The notes under the pieces are model-generated. The model had not been told where the DNA came from. It was given only the letters and a program-made list of their open reading frames with translations, and made no database searches. A program made the translations under genes and the position numbers. This document shows positions 1 through 8,394 of a stretch of DNA of 10,118 nt, one piece after another (position 1 is the first letter of the stretch; each line of letters begins with the position of its first letter). This DNA is from Roseiarcus sp052147395 (GTDB lineage: Bacteria; Pseudomonadota; Alphaproteobacteria; Rhizobiales; Beijerinckiaceae), in assembly GCA_052147395.1 (NCBI GenBank), contig JBKQKS010000067.1:1-10118 (forward strand), given 5' to 3'.

Positions 1-3000
1 TCATCGACAGCGTCGGCGCCGCCGAAGCGAGCCTCGATGAAAAGGCCCAGGCGCTCGTCGAGCGCATCGAGGAGGGCCACAGCGCGCTCGTCGTCGGCGT
101 CAGCGCGGTCGAGGCCGCCCTCGACGAGCGCGCGCGAGCGCTCGCCGAACGAATCGAGGCGAGCCGCAGCGCGCTCGTCGACAGCGTCAGCGCCGCGGAA
201 ACTAGCCTCGACCAAAAGGCCCAGGGTCTCGCCGAGCGCATCGAAGCGAGCCGCGGCCTCCTCGTCGAAAGCGCCGGCGTCGCCGAAGCGAGCCTCGACG
301 AGCGCGCCCGCGCCCCCGCCGAACATATCGAGGCGAGCCATAGCACGTTCGCCGCCGGCATCGACGCCGCCGGGTCGGCGCTCGATGAGCGCGCACGAGC
401 GCTCGCCGAGCGCATCGAAGCGAGCCACAACACGTTCGCCGCCGGCGTCGACGCTGCCGGGTCCGCCCTCGACGAACGGGCCCACGCCCTCGCCGAACGC
501 ATCGACGCGAGCCGCAATGCGCTCGAGCAGAGCGCCGGCGCCGCAGAGGCGAGCCTGGATGACCGCGCGCGCGGCCTCGTCGAGAGCTTGCAGGCGAGCC
601 ATTCCGCGTTCGTCGACAGCTTCAACGCCGCAGAGGCCGGCCTCGATGAGCAGGCGCGGGCCATCGCGGAGCGCATCGAGGCGAGCCGCAGCGTGCTGGT
701 CGACAGCGTCGGCGCCGCCGAAACGAGTCTCGACGAACGAGCCCGAGCCCTCGCCGAACATATCGAAGCGAGCCACAACACGTTCGCCGGCGGCATCGAC
801 GCCGCCGGGTCGGCCCTCGATGAGCACGCCCGCGCCCTCGCCGAACATATCGAAGCGAGCCGCAGCCTCCTCTTCGAGAGCGCCGGCGCCGCCGGATCGG
901 CCCTCGACGAACGCGCCCACGCCCTCGTCGGGCGCATCGACGCGAGCCGCAGCGTCCTCATCGACAGCGTCGGCGCCGCCGAAACGAGCATCGACGAACG
1001 AGCCCGAGCCCTCGCCGAGCGCATCGAAGCGAGCCGCAGCCTCCTCTTCGACAGCGCCGGCGCGGCCGAAACGAGCCTCGATGAGCGCGCCCGCACCCTC
1101 GCCGAACATATCGAAGCGAGCCGCAGCCTCCTCTTCGAGAGCGCCGGCGCCGCCGAAACGAGCCTCGACGAAAAGGCCCAGGCTCTCGCCGAGCGCATCG
1201 AAGCGAGCCGCAGCGCGCTCGTCGACAGCGTCAGCGCCGCCGAAACGAGCATCGACGAACGCGCCCGCGTCCTCGCCGAACATATCGAAGCGAGCCACAA
1301 CACGTTCGCCGCCGGCATCGATGCCGCCGGATCGGCCCTCGATGAGCGCGCCCACGACCTCGTCGAGCGAATCGAGGCGAGCCACAACACGTTCGCCGTC
1401 GGCGTCAGCGCCGCCGAAACCGGCCTCGACGAACGGGCGCGCGCCTTCGCCGAGTTGATCGAGGCGGGCCACAACGCGTTCGCCGCCGGCGTCGGAGCCG
1501 CTGAGGCGACGCTCGACGAGCGCGCCCGCGCCCTCGACGAACGCATCGAGGCGGCGCAGAACGCGTTCGTCGTCGGCGTCAGCGCCGTCGAGGCGGCGCT
1601 CGACGAGCGCGCGCGGGCGGTCACCGAGCAACTCGAAGCGAGCCAGAACACTTTCGTGGTCGGCGTGAGCTCGATCGAGGCAACGATCGACGAGCGCGTG
1701 CGCGTGGTGGCCGAGCACTTCCAGGCGAGCCAGGGTTCGCTGCGGGAGAGCCTCGGCGGCGCCGAAGCGGCGCTCGCGGACAGCGCCCGGACGTTCGCGG
1801 ACCGCCTCGAGGCAAGCCACGCGAAATTCCTCGACGCCGTCGGCGTCGCGGAGGGCCATCTCGACGATCGCGCGCAGGCGCTCGCGCAACGCATGGGGGC
1901 GACCCAGGCGACGCTGGTCGACGGCCTCGGCGCGGCCGAGGCGACGCTCGACGAATACACCCGCGCCGCCGTCGAGCAATGGGCCGAGGCCGCCTACGCA
2001 GCCGCGGAGAAGCTCAACGCCGTCGTCGCGGACGCCACGACCGCCATCGCGGCCAGCGGCGCCCCCCTCCAGGAGGCGCTGCAGGCCCGGCTCGCGACGT
2101 TCGAGGAAGCCGTCGGCGGGCGCGGCGAGGAAACGCTGCGGGCCATGTCGGATCAGACATCGCGCTTCGAAGACTCGTTGACGCGGTTCGACCAGATCGT
2201 CAGCGTCAACGGCGAGAGCCTGATCGACCGCATCGGCGGTCATGTCGCCGCGCTCGGCCAGGACCTCGGGCGCCATCTCGAAGCGATCGACACGACGGTT
2301 GGCGGGCGCAGCGAAGAGCTCGAGCAGCGCCTGCAGGCGCACCACGCGCGCATCGACGAGATCGCGCGGCGTCACCTCGAAGATATCGAGGCCGCGTCGA
2401 TGGCGCAGCACGCCGCGCTCGACCTCGTGCTCTCCAACTATCAGCGGGGCGTGGAAGGCGCGCTCGACGGCGTCACCGCGAGTCTCGACGGCGTGCTGGC
2501 GAGGCGCAGCGAGGAATCGGCCGAGCGCATCGAAGCGGAGGCCCGGCGGCTCGTCGCCGCGCTCGACGCCAAGCTGCTAGGCCTCGACGAGACCCTCGCC
2601 GGCGGCGCGACCGCGGCGGAGGAACGGCTCGCCAAGCGAATCGACGAATTCTCGACCGCGATCGAAGCCGGAATCGAGATCACCAACGTCAGGGCCAGCG
2701 AACGCTTGCGCGAGGTCGGCGCCCAGCTGGAGGCGCTCGCGCAACGCATCGACCAAGCGCTGGAGAAGCGCGGACAGGCGGTGGGCGAAACGCTGGCCCG
2801 GCAGACGCTCGAAGTCGCCCGCACGCTGAGCGACGGCGGCCGCGCCATCTTCGAGGGCATGAACACCCGCTCGAAGGAGGTCTCCGACACGCTGCAGGCG
2901 CGCGCCAGCGCGCTCGGCCAGGCGCTCGGCGACTATGCGGCCGGGGTCAACGAGCGCCTGGGCGGCAGGGTCGACGAGCTCACGCAAATCCTCGGCCGCG

Positions 3001-6000
3001 GCGCGGAGCAATTCGAGTCGCAGATCGTCGTCCCGCTGCGCGAGACCGGCGAACGCATCCATTCGAGCGGCGCCGACCTCACAGTGTCGCTCGCCGAGCA
3101 CCGCCGCAGCCTCGACCAGGTGGTCGACGCCCATGGGGCGCAGATCGAAGCCGCCTTCAGCGAGGGCGCGCGCACATTCGACAGCCGCGTCGGAGCGCTG
3201 GCCGATCAGTTCCGCAAGGACGTCGCGGCCGCCATCCAGGCGCTCGAGGCCGCGCTCGCAGAGCGTGGCGGGGACGTCACCGGCGCCATCGCCGGCAAGA
3301 TCGAGGTTTTGCGCGCGCTGCTGAATGTCGAGGGCGGCCGGTTCGTCAGCGACCTCGGCGCGCACGGCGAGGCGATCGCGCGCGAGATCGGGGCGTTGCG
3401 CGAACGCATGGGAGCGGACGGTGAACAGATGTCCGCGGAGCTGCGGGCGCGCGGCGATCATTTCGCCGCCGAGCTCGAGGCGTTCCGCGCCGAGTTCGAC
3501 GCTCATGGCGCCCGGATCAACGCCGACCTCAGGGAGCGCATGGAGGCGCTGGTCGCCGAACTGCAAGGCCTCCGCTCGCAGTTCGGCGCCGACGGCGCGC
3601 TGGTCGCCGCGGACATTGGTTCGCGCATCGACGCTCTCGCCCGCGAGCTGCAAGGCTTCCGCGAGCGGTTCGCGGCCGACGGAACGGAACTCGCCGCAGC
3701 GATCGGGGCCCGCGCCACGGCGCTCGGCGCCGAGCTGCAAGGCTTCCGCGCCCAATTCGACGCCGACGGCGGCCAGGTCGCCGCGGACATTGGTTCGCGC
3801 ATCGACGCTCTCGCCCGCGAGCTGCAAGGCTTCCGCGAGCGGTTCGCGGCCGACGGAAAGGAACTCGCCGTAGCGATCGGGGCCCGCGCCGAGGCGCTCG
3901 GCGCCGAGCTGCAAGGCTTCCGCGCCCAATTCGACGCCGACGGCGGCCAGATCGCCGCCGACGTGGGTTCGCGCATCGACGCGCTCGCCCAAGAGCTGCA
4001 AGGCTTCCGCGAGCGGTTCGAAACCGGCGGAATGGAACTCGCCATGGCGATCGGGGCCCGCACCGAGGCGCTCGGCGCCGAGCTGCAAGGCTTCCGCGAG
4101 CGGTTCGAGACCGGCGGAATGGAACTCGCCATGGCAATCGGCGCCCGCACCGAGGCGCTCGGCGCCGAGCTGCAGGGCTTCCGCGCCCAGTTCGATGCCG
4201 ACGGCGGCCAGATCGCCGCCGACGTGGGCTCGCGCGTCGACGCGCTCGCCCAAGAACTGCAAGGCTTCCGCGAGCGGTTCGACACCGGCGGAATGGAACT
4301 CGCCATGGCGATCGGGGCCCGCGCCGAGGCGCTCGGCGCCGAGCTGCAGGGCTTCCGCGTCCAGTTCGACGCCGACAGCGGCCACTTCACCGGCGACGTG
4401 CGTTCGCGCGTTTCCGCGCTCGCCCTCGAACTGCAAGGCTTCCGCGAGCGGTTCGCGGCCGACGGAACGGAAGTCGCCGCAGCGATCGGGGCCCGCGCCG
4501 AGGCGCTCGGCGCCGAGCTGCAGGGCTTCCGCGCCCAGTTCGACGCCGACGGCGGCCAGGTCGCCGCGGACGTCGGTTCGCACATCGACGCGCTCGCCCG
4601 CGAGCTGCAAGGCTTCCGCGAGCGGTTCGCGGCCGACGGAACTGAAGTCGCCGCAGCGATCGGCGCCCGCACCCAGGCGCTCGGCGCCGAGCTGAAGGGC
4701 TTCCGCGCCCAGTTCGACGCCGACGGCGGCCAGATCGCCGCCGACGTGGGCTTGCGCATCGACGCGCTCGCCCGCGAGCTGCAAGGCTTCCGCGAGCGGT
4801 TCGCGGCCGACGGGACGGAACTCGCCGCGGAGATCGCGGCCGGCGCCGAGGCGCTCGCCGGGGAGCTGCGAGGCTTGCGCGCGCAGTTCGATGCCGACGG
4901 CGGCCAGATCGCCGCCGACGTGGGCTTGCGCATCGACGCGCTCGCCCAAGAGCTGCAGGGCTTCCGCGAGCGGTTCGAGACCGGCGGAATGGAACTCGCG
5001 ATGGCGATCGGAGCCCGCACCGAGGCGCTCGGCGCCGAGCTGCAGGGTTTCCGCGCCCAGTTCGACGCCGACGGCGGCCAGATCGCCGCCGATGTCGGCT
5101 CGCGCATCGACGCGCTCGCCGGGGAGCTGCAAGGCTTCCGCGAGCGGTTCGAGACCGGTGGAATGGAACTCGCCATGGCGATCGGGGCCCGCACCGAGGC
5201 GCTCGGCGCCGAGCTGCAGGGCTTCCATGCCCAGTTCGACGCCGACGTGGGTTCGCGAATCGACGCGCTCGACCGCGAGCTGCAAGGCTTCCGCGAGCGG
5301 TTCGACGCCGGCGGAACGGAACTCGCCACGGCGATCGGGGCCGGCGCCGAGGCGCTCGCCGGGGAGTTGCAAGGGTTCCGCGCCCAGTTCGACGCCGACG
5401 GCAGTCAGGTCGCCGCCGACGTGGGCTCGCGCATTTCCGCGCTCGGCCGCGAGCTGCAAGCCTTCCGCGCCCAGTTCGACGCCGACAGCGCGCATGCCGC
5501 CGCCAATCTCGGCGCCCGCGCCGAGGCCTTCGGTCGCGAGCTGAAGACCTTCCAGTTCGAATTCGGCGCCCAAACCGACGCCATGTCCGCCGACCTCACG
5601 GCGCGCGGCGAGACGCTTTCCGGCGCCTTGCAATCGTTTCGATCGCAGCTCGGCGAAGACGCCGCCGCCATCGCCGTCGAGTTCGACGCGCGCGGCGAGA
5701 CGCTTTCCGGCGCCTTGCAGTCGCTTCGATCGCAATTCGGCGAAGACGCCGCCGCCATCGCCGACGAGTTCGGCGCGCGCGCAGAAACTTTCGCGCGCGA
5801 GCTGCAAGGCTTCCGCGCCGCCCTCGGCGGGGAGAGCGCCCGACTCGCCGCGGACCTCGGCGCGCAGAGCGAAGCTTTCGCCCGCACGTTGCAGAGGTTC
5901 CGCGCGGAGCTCGCAGCCGACGGGGCGCAATTGACCGCGGATTTCGGCGCGCGCGGCGAAGCGCTCTCCGGCGCGTTGCAGGCCCTGCGTGCGCGGCTCG

Positions 6001-8156
6001 ACGCCGAGGCTGCCGCCATCGCCGACGAATTCGGCGCGCGCGGAGAGACTTTCGGGCGCGAGCTGCAGGGCTTCCGCGCCGTCCTTGGCGAGGAGGGCGC
6101 CCGGCTCGCCGGGGACCTCGGCGCGCAGAGCGAAGCCTTCGCCCGCACGTTGCAACGGTTCCGCGCGGAGCTCGCAGCCGACGGGGCGCAATTGACCGCG
6201 GATTTCGGCGCGCGCAGCGAAGCGCTCTCGCAGGAGCTCGCGCAATTGCGCTCGCGGCTCGATGGCGTCGGCTCGGAGATCGCCGCCGACCTCAGCGTCC
6301 GCGGCGAAGCGTTCGCCCAGGACCTCCAGGGCTTCCGCGCACAGCTCGATGCCGATGGCGCGCAGATCGCGTCCGACCTCGGAGCGCGGGTGGAAACCTT
6401 CGGCCGCGAGCTGCAATCGTTCCGTCTGCAGCTCGACGCCCACGGCGCGCGCTTCGCGGGCGAACTCAGGACGCGCGGCGACGAGATCGCGCGCCATATC
6501 GGCGGCGCGAGCCAGGAGAGCGCGAGGGCTTTCGAGCTCAGGGTCGACGCGATGCTGTCGCAATTGTCGCGCCGCGGCGACGAGCTCATCGCGGCGATCA
6601 ACACCGGGGCGACCGATTCGGTGCGCGTACTCAGCGATCTCGAGGGCGCCCTCGCCTCCGAGGTGGGGACCGCGACCGCCGCCCTCAGCGAGGCCGTCGG
6701 CGCCAGCGTGCAATCGGCCCTGGAGTCGGTCGGGTCGACCAGCGACCAGCTTCGCGGCGAGCTCGCAGCGCTCATCGATCAACTCGGGCAAACGGTCGCC
6801 TCGCTCGACGGCGTCGCCAGCCAGGCTGGATCGCAGCTCGGGGCGATCGAGGGCGGCATGGGCGCGCGCGTCGACGAATTGCAGCAGACGCTCGCCGCCA
6901 TGGGGGCTCAGCTCGCGGAGCTCGAGCGCCTTTCGGTCGACGCTCACGACGGGTCGATGGCGCTCGTCGAGCGGCTCGGGCAACAGACGAGCGCGCTGGC
7001 CGAAGTTTCGCGCGATCTCGTCACCAAGCAGCAGACGCTCGATTTCGCGCTCCTGCACCGGCAGAAGACCCTCGAGAACCTCGTCGGTTTGCTCGACAAT
7101 CGCGCCCAGAACCTGCAAGGTCAGATCGCGAAATTCTCCGAGGAGATCCAGCAGAACCTCAACATCGCCGAGACCCGCGCCCAGGAGGTTGGCGCCCAGC
7201 TCGCCTCGGCGACGAAGGGCGTCGCCAGCGCCGTCGTCGGCCAGTTCGACGCGATCCGCAACAGCGCCTCGCGCGAGCGCGAGCGCACCGAGCAGTCGCT
7301 GCAAACCGTCTATGACGAGACGCAGCGCCAGTTCGCTGCGTTGCTCGGCGACGCGACGACGCGCTTCCAGCAGACGCTCGCCGAGGTCAAGCAGATGGCC
7401 GGCGAAGTGCAGCGCGAGCTCGACGAGACCCGGCAGGACCTGCGCCGCGGCGTGTTCGAGCTGCCGAAGGAGACCAACGAGGCGGCCAACGCGATGCGCC
7501 GCGTGGTGTCCGATCAGATCCGCGCGTTGAAGGAGCTCGCAGCGGTCGTCACGGCGTCCGGCGGCGCCTTCGGCGTCTCGGAGCCGGACGCCGCGCCCCC
7601 GACCGCGCCGCAGCGCGCCGACCTCGCGCCTGCCCGCGTCGCCCCCGCGCGGCGCGAGCCGCCGGCCCCGCCGGCTCAGCCGTACACGCCCGCCGCGCTC
7701 GTGGCGCCGGCGTTAGCGCCGCCGGCCGCGGCCCCCGAGCGCAACCAGGCCGGCTGGCTCTCCAATCTGCTCGCCGCCGCCTCCCGCGAGGAGCCGCGGC
7801 CGCCGGCGCGGCCGGCCGGCGACACGCTCGAGGCGATTTCCACCGACATTGCGCGTCTCGTCGACACCGACGCGGCGAGCGAGTTGTGGGATCGCTGGCG
7901 GGCCGGCGAGACCGGCGCGATCACGCGCCGCCTTTATACGGCGGCCGGTCAGCAGACCTTCGACGACGTTCGCCGCCGCTACCGCAGCGAGCCTGCATTC
8001 CGCGACTCGGTCAATCGCTACGTGCAGGAATTCGAACGCCTGCTCGCCAAGATCGGCCACAACGACCGCGACGGCTCGCAGGCGCGGCTGGCGATGCTCT
8101 CGGACTCGGGCAAGGTCTACATCCTGCTCGCTCACGCGGCCGGCCGGCTCGGCTGA
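1..8156 (+). CDS. Giant repetitive coiled-coil protein, GPR/RgsE-like (apolipoprotein-like) polar growth scaffold; 5' end outside window
   Basis: The frame is open from base 3 (bases 1-2 end a cut codon) to TGA at 8154-8156, giving 2717 visible residues. A TTG at 588 is not the start, because the same 29-residue repeats continue upstream in frame. Visible layout: residues 1-658 N-terminal repeats; 659-1099 non-repetitive helical region; 1100-2165 second repeat array; 2166-2525 coiled-coil tail including RRGVFELPKET and AMRRVVSDQIRALKEL (about 2480-2512); about 2526-2582 Pro/Ala-rich linker; 2607-2717 compact C-terminal domain. From memory, the tail and C-terminal domain match the Hyphomicrobiales family that includes Agrobacterium GPR (about 2,100 residues) and Sinorhizobium RgsE, membrane-anchored ring proteins at the growing pole. 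No membrane segment is visible; in this family it would be near the missing N-terminus. A role in unipolar growth is inferred from family resemblance only. It could instead be another large coiled-coil scaffold. Confidence 0.85.
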   Translation, partial: IDSVGAAEASLDEKAQALVERIEEGHSALVVGVSAVEAALDERARALAERIEASRSALVDSVSAAETSLDQKAQGLAERIEASRGLLVESAGVAEASLDERARAPAEHIEASHSTFAAGIDAAGSALDERARALAERIEASHNTFAAGVDAAGSALDERAHALAERIDASRNALEQSAGAAEASLDDRARGLVESLQASHSAFVDSFNAAEAGLDEQARAIAERIEASRSVLVDSVGAAETSLDERARALAEHIEASHNTFAGGIDAAGSALDEHARALAEHIEASRSLLFESAGAAGSALDERAHALVGRIDASRSVLIDSVGAAETSIDERARALAERIEASRSLLFDSAGAAETSLDERARTLAEHIEASRSLLFESAGAAETSLDEKAQALAERIEASRSALVDSVSAAETSIDERARVLAEHIEASHNTFAAGIDAAGSALDERAHDLVERIEASHNTFAVGVSAAETGLDERARAFAELIEAGHNAFAAGVGAAEATLDERARALDERIEAAQNAFVVGVSAVEAALDERARAVTEQLEASQNTFVVGVSSIEATIDERVRVVAEHFQASQGSLRESLGGAEAALADSARTFADRLEASHAKFLDAVGVAEGHLDDRAQALAQRMGATQATLVDGLGAAEATLDEYTRAAVEQWAEAAYAAAEKLNAVVADATTAIAASGAPLQEALQARLATFEEAVGGRGEETLRAMSDQTSRFEDSLTRFDQIVSVNGESLIDRIGGHVAALGQDLGRHLEAIDTTVGGRSEELEQRLQAHHARIDEIARRHLEDIEAASMAQHAALDLVLSNYQRGVEGALDGVTASLDGVLARRSEESAERIEAEARRLVAALDAKLLGLDETLAGGATAAEERLAKRIDEFSTAIEAGIEITNVRASERLREVGAQLEALAQRIDQALEKRGQAVGETLARQTLEVARTLSDGGRAIFEGMNTRSKEVSDTLQARASALGQALGDYAAGVNERLGGRVDELTQILGRGAEQFESQIVVPLRETGERIHSSGADLTVSLAEHRRSLDQVVDAHGAQIEAAFSEGARTFDSRVGALADQFRKDVAAAIQALEAALAERGGDVTGAIAGKIEVLRALLNVEGGRFVSDLGAHGEAIAREIGALRERMGADGEQMSAELRARGDHFAAELEAFRAEFDAHGARINADLRERMEALVAELQGLRSQFGADGALVAADIGSRIDALARELQGFRERFAADGTELAAAIGARATALGAELQGFRAQFDADGGQVAADIGSRIDALARELQGFRERFAADGKELAVAIGARAEALGAELQGFRAQFDADGGQIAADVGSRIDALAQELQGFRERFETGGMELAMAIGARTEALGAELQGFRERFETGGMELAMAIGARTEALGAELQGFRAQFDADGGQIAADVGSRVDALAQELQGFRERFDTGGMELAMAIGARAEALGAELQGFRVQFDADSGHFTGDVRSRVSALALELQGFRERFAADGTEVAAAIGARAEALGAELQGFRAQFDADGGQVAADVGSHIDALARELQGFRERFAADGTEVAAAIGARTQALGAELKGFRAQFDADGGQIAADVGLRIDALARELQGFRERFAADGTELAAEIAAGAEALAGELRGLRAQFDADGGQIAADVGLRIDALAQELQGFRERFETGGMELAMAIGARTEALGAELQGFRAQFDADGGQIAADVGSRIDALAGELQGFRERFETGGMELAMAIGARTEALGAELQGFHAQFDADVGSRIDALDRELQGFRERFDAGGTELATAIGAGAEALAGELQGFRAQFDADGSQVAADVGSRISALGRELQAFRAQFDADSAHAAANLGARAEAFGRELKTFQFEFGAQTDAMSADLTARGETLSGALQSFRSQLGEDAAAIAVEFDARGETLSGALQSLRSQFGEDAAAIADEFGARAETFARELQGFRAALGGESARLAADLGAQSEAFARTLQRFRAELAADGAQLTADFGARGEALSGALQALRARLDAEAAAIADEFGARGETFGRELQGFRAVLGEEGARLAGDLGAQSEAFARTLQRFRAELAADGAQLTADFGARSEALSQELAQLRSRLDGVGSEIAADLSVRGEAFAQDLQGFRAQLDADGAQIASDLGARVETFGRELQSFRLQLDAHGARFAGELRTRGDEIARHIGGASQESARAFELRVDAMLSQLSRRGDELIAAINTGATDSVRVLSDLEGALASEVGTATAALSEAVGASVQSALESVGSTSDQLRGELAALIDQLGQTVASLDGVASQAGSQLGAIEGGMGARVDELQQTLAAMGAQLAELERLSVDAHDGSMALVERLGQQTSALAEVSRDLVTKQQTLDFALLHRQKTLENLVGLLDNRAQNLQGQIAKFSEEIQQNLNIAETRAQEVGAQLASATKGVASAVVGQFDAIRNSASRERERTEQSLQTVYDETQRQFAALLGDATTRFQQTLAEVKQMAGEVQRELDETRQDLRRGVFELPKETNEAANAMRRVVSDQIRALKELAAVVTASGGAFGVSEPDAAPPTAPQRADLAPARVAPARREPPAPPAQPYTPAALVAPALAPPAAAPERNQAGWLSNLLAAASREEPRPPARPAGDTLEAISTDIARLVDTDAASELWDRWRAGETGAITRRLYTAAGQQTFDDVRRRYRSEPAFRDSVNRYVQEFERLLAKIGHNDRDGSQARLAMLSDSGKVYILLAHAAGRLG
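3..1976 (+). repeat. N-terminal array: 22 full 87-bp (29-residue) in-frame repeats plus a partial one
   Basis: Full units begin at base 63 and recur every 87 bases without any insertion or deletion to 1976; bases 3-62 are the end of an earlier unit, so the array extends upstream of the window. A typical unit starts RIEAS or HIEAS, has AAETSLDERARALAE at its end, and varies mostly in the middle (SALVDSV, NTFAAGI, SLLFESA types). The last units (from about 1630) diverge and end at DEYTRAAVE. Every unit is free of proline and strongly helical, apart from one APAE variant near base 315. Confidence 0.95.
3996..4169 (+). repeat. Tandem duplication of one type-B unit (2 x 87 bp)
   Basis: Units 3996-4082 and 4083-4169 encode identical 29-residue sequences (LQGFRERFETGGMELAMAIG and onward) but differ at three synonymous positions (gaa/gag, gcg/gca, ggg/ggc). 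They sit side by side and so break the A-B alternation found in the rest of the core array. Confidence 0.9.
5214..5279 (+). repeat. Shortened repeat unit, 22 instead of 29 residues
   Basis: This type-A unit reads LQGFHAQFDAD and then directly VGSRIDALDRE. It lacks the seven residues GGQIAAD present in the other type-A units. In intact units the missing 21 bases are flanked by two copies of CGCCGAC, which suggests slippage between short direct repeats. The frame is kept. Confidence 0.9.
5715..6236 (+). repeat. 261-bp tandem duplication of a three-unit block
   Basis: Bases 5715-5975 and 5976-6236 each encode three 29-residue units in the same order. The first units share AAAIADEFGAR, the second units share LGAQSEAFART, and the third units share LQRFRAELAADGAQLTADFG. 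The copies have since diverged, mainly in the first unit. This is a higher-order duplication on top of the 87-bp period. Confidence 0.85.
7821..8153 (+). other. C-terminal conserved globular domain of the giant protein
   Basis: These 111 residues follow the Pro/Ala-rich linker and are not repetitive. They are rich in aromatic and charged residues: TDAASELWDRWRAGE, TRRLYTAAGQQTFDDVRRRY, FRDSVNRYVQEFERLL and SGKVYILLAHAAGRLG at the very end. From memory, this block is the most conserved part of the GPR/RgsE-type proteins of Hyphomicrobiales and is the best single marker of the family. Its binding partner is unknown to me. Confidence 0.65.
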
Positions 8157-8191
8157 GCCGTCCGCCGCGGGCGGCGCGACGAACGCCAGAC

Positions 8192-8211
8192 CGAGACGCG
8201 CCGGCGTCTCG
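8192..8211 (+). terminator. Hairpin 36 bases after the giant gene's stop codon
   Basis: CGAGACGC and GCGTCTCG form a perfect 8-bp stem around the four-base loop GCCG. It lies just downstream of the stop at 8154-8156. There is no following T-run, so it would be a non-canonical terminator or an mRNA 3'-end stabilising stem. Confidence 0.45.
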
Positions 8212-8344
8212 CAGGGCGCGCGTCCACGCGACAGGCCCCGTGTCCTGCCGTGACAATCGCGTAATTCACGCGCGGTGACGGTAATCAATTCCCGCGACGC
8301 CCGCTCGGCGTCACGCCTGCCGGCCGCGGCTGTCACGCCGGGCC

Positions 8345-8394
8345 GCGAAAAGCGTCGCCCCGCAGCCGCCGGCTTTTTTAGCGGATGCGGGGCG
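8345..8394. terminator. Probable bidirectional terminator between convergent genes
   Basis: On the + strand, AGCC-GCC-GGCT (8364-8374) is a short stem running into a six-T tract (8374-8379). A wider AAAAGC (8348-8353) can also pair with GCTTTT (8372-8377). On the - strand, a perfect 9-bp stem, CGCCCCGCA/TGCGGGGCG (8386-8394 with 8356-8364, 21-base loop), is followed by ACGCTTTT. The position between two converging genes fits shared termination. Stem lengths are modest, so strength is uncertain. Confidence 0.45.

Larger units (their letters stand above)
3300..6497 (+). repeat. Central array: 37 in-frame repeats of 29 residues (87 bp), one shortened to 22
   Basis: Units start at 3300 and every 87 bases after that, except the unit at 5214-5279, which is 66 bases. 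The first three (3300-3560) and the last twelve (5454-6497) are diverged. The core from 3561 to 5453 is highly uniform and alternates two types. Type A begins LQGFRAQFDADGG and ends near SRIDALA. Type B begins LQGFRERF and ends near AIGARTEALGA. An A+B pair is a 58-residue (174-bp) superunit. Uniformity at DNA level points to recent expansion or gene conversion. Confidence 0.95.

Noticed and set aside
588..590. TTG as the start codon of the giant gene
   Set aside because: The frame is open and filled with in-register repeats from base 3 onward, so the true start lies upstream of the window.
37..1458. A 473-codon frame on the + strand overlapping the N-terminal array
   Set aside because: It is Ser/Arg/Pro-rich and repetitive only because it shadows the 87-bp repeats in another frame. 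It has no domain and no convincing ribosome binding site.
3..6497. CRISPR array or DNA-level satellite
   Set aside because: The repeats are contiguous, in frame, without spacers, and vary mostly in ways that keep the coiled-coil pattern, so they are protein-coding repeats.
2577..7304. A 1575-codon open frame on the minus strand opposite the giant gene
   Set aside because: The 87-bp unit is divisible by three, so a frame that is open in one unit stays open across the arrays. The translation is a low-complexity mirror of the repeats with no recognisable domain. The + frame has the conserved C-terminal domain and a clean helical pattern.
8249..8270. CGTGA/TCACG 5-bp inverted repeat as an operator
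   Set aside because: The arms are short, the inner bases do not pair, and it lies between convergent gene ends with no promoter nearby.
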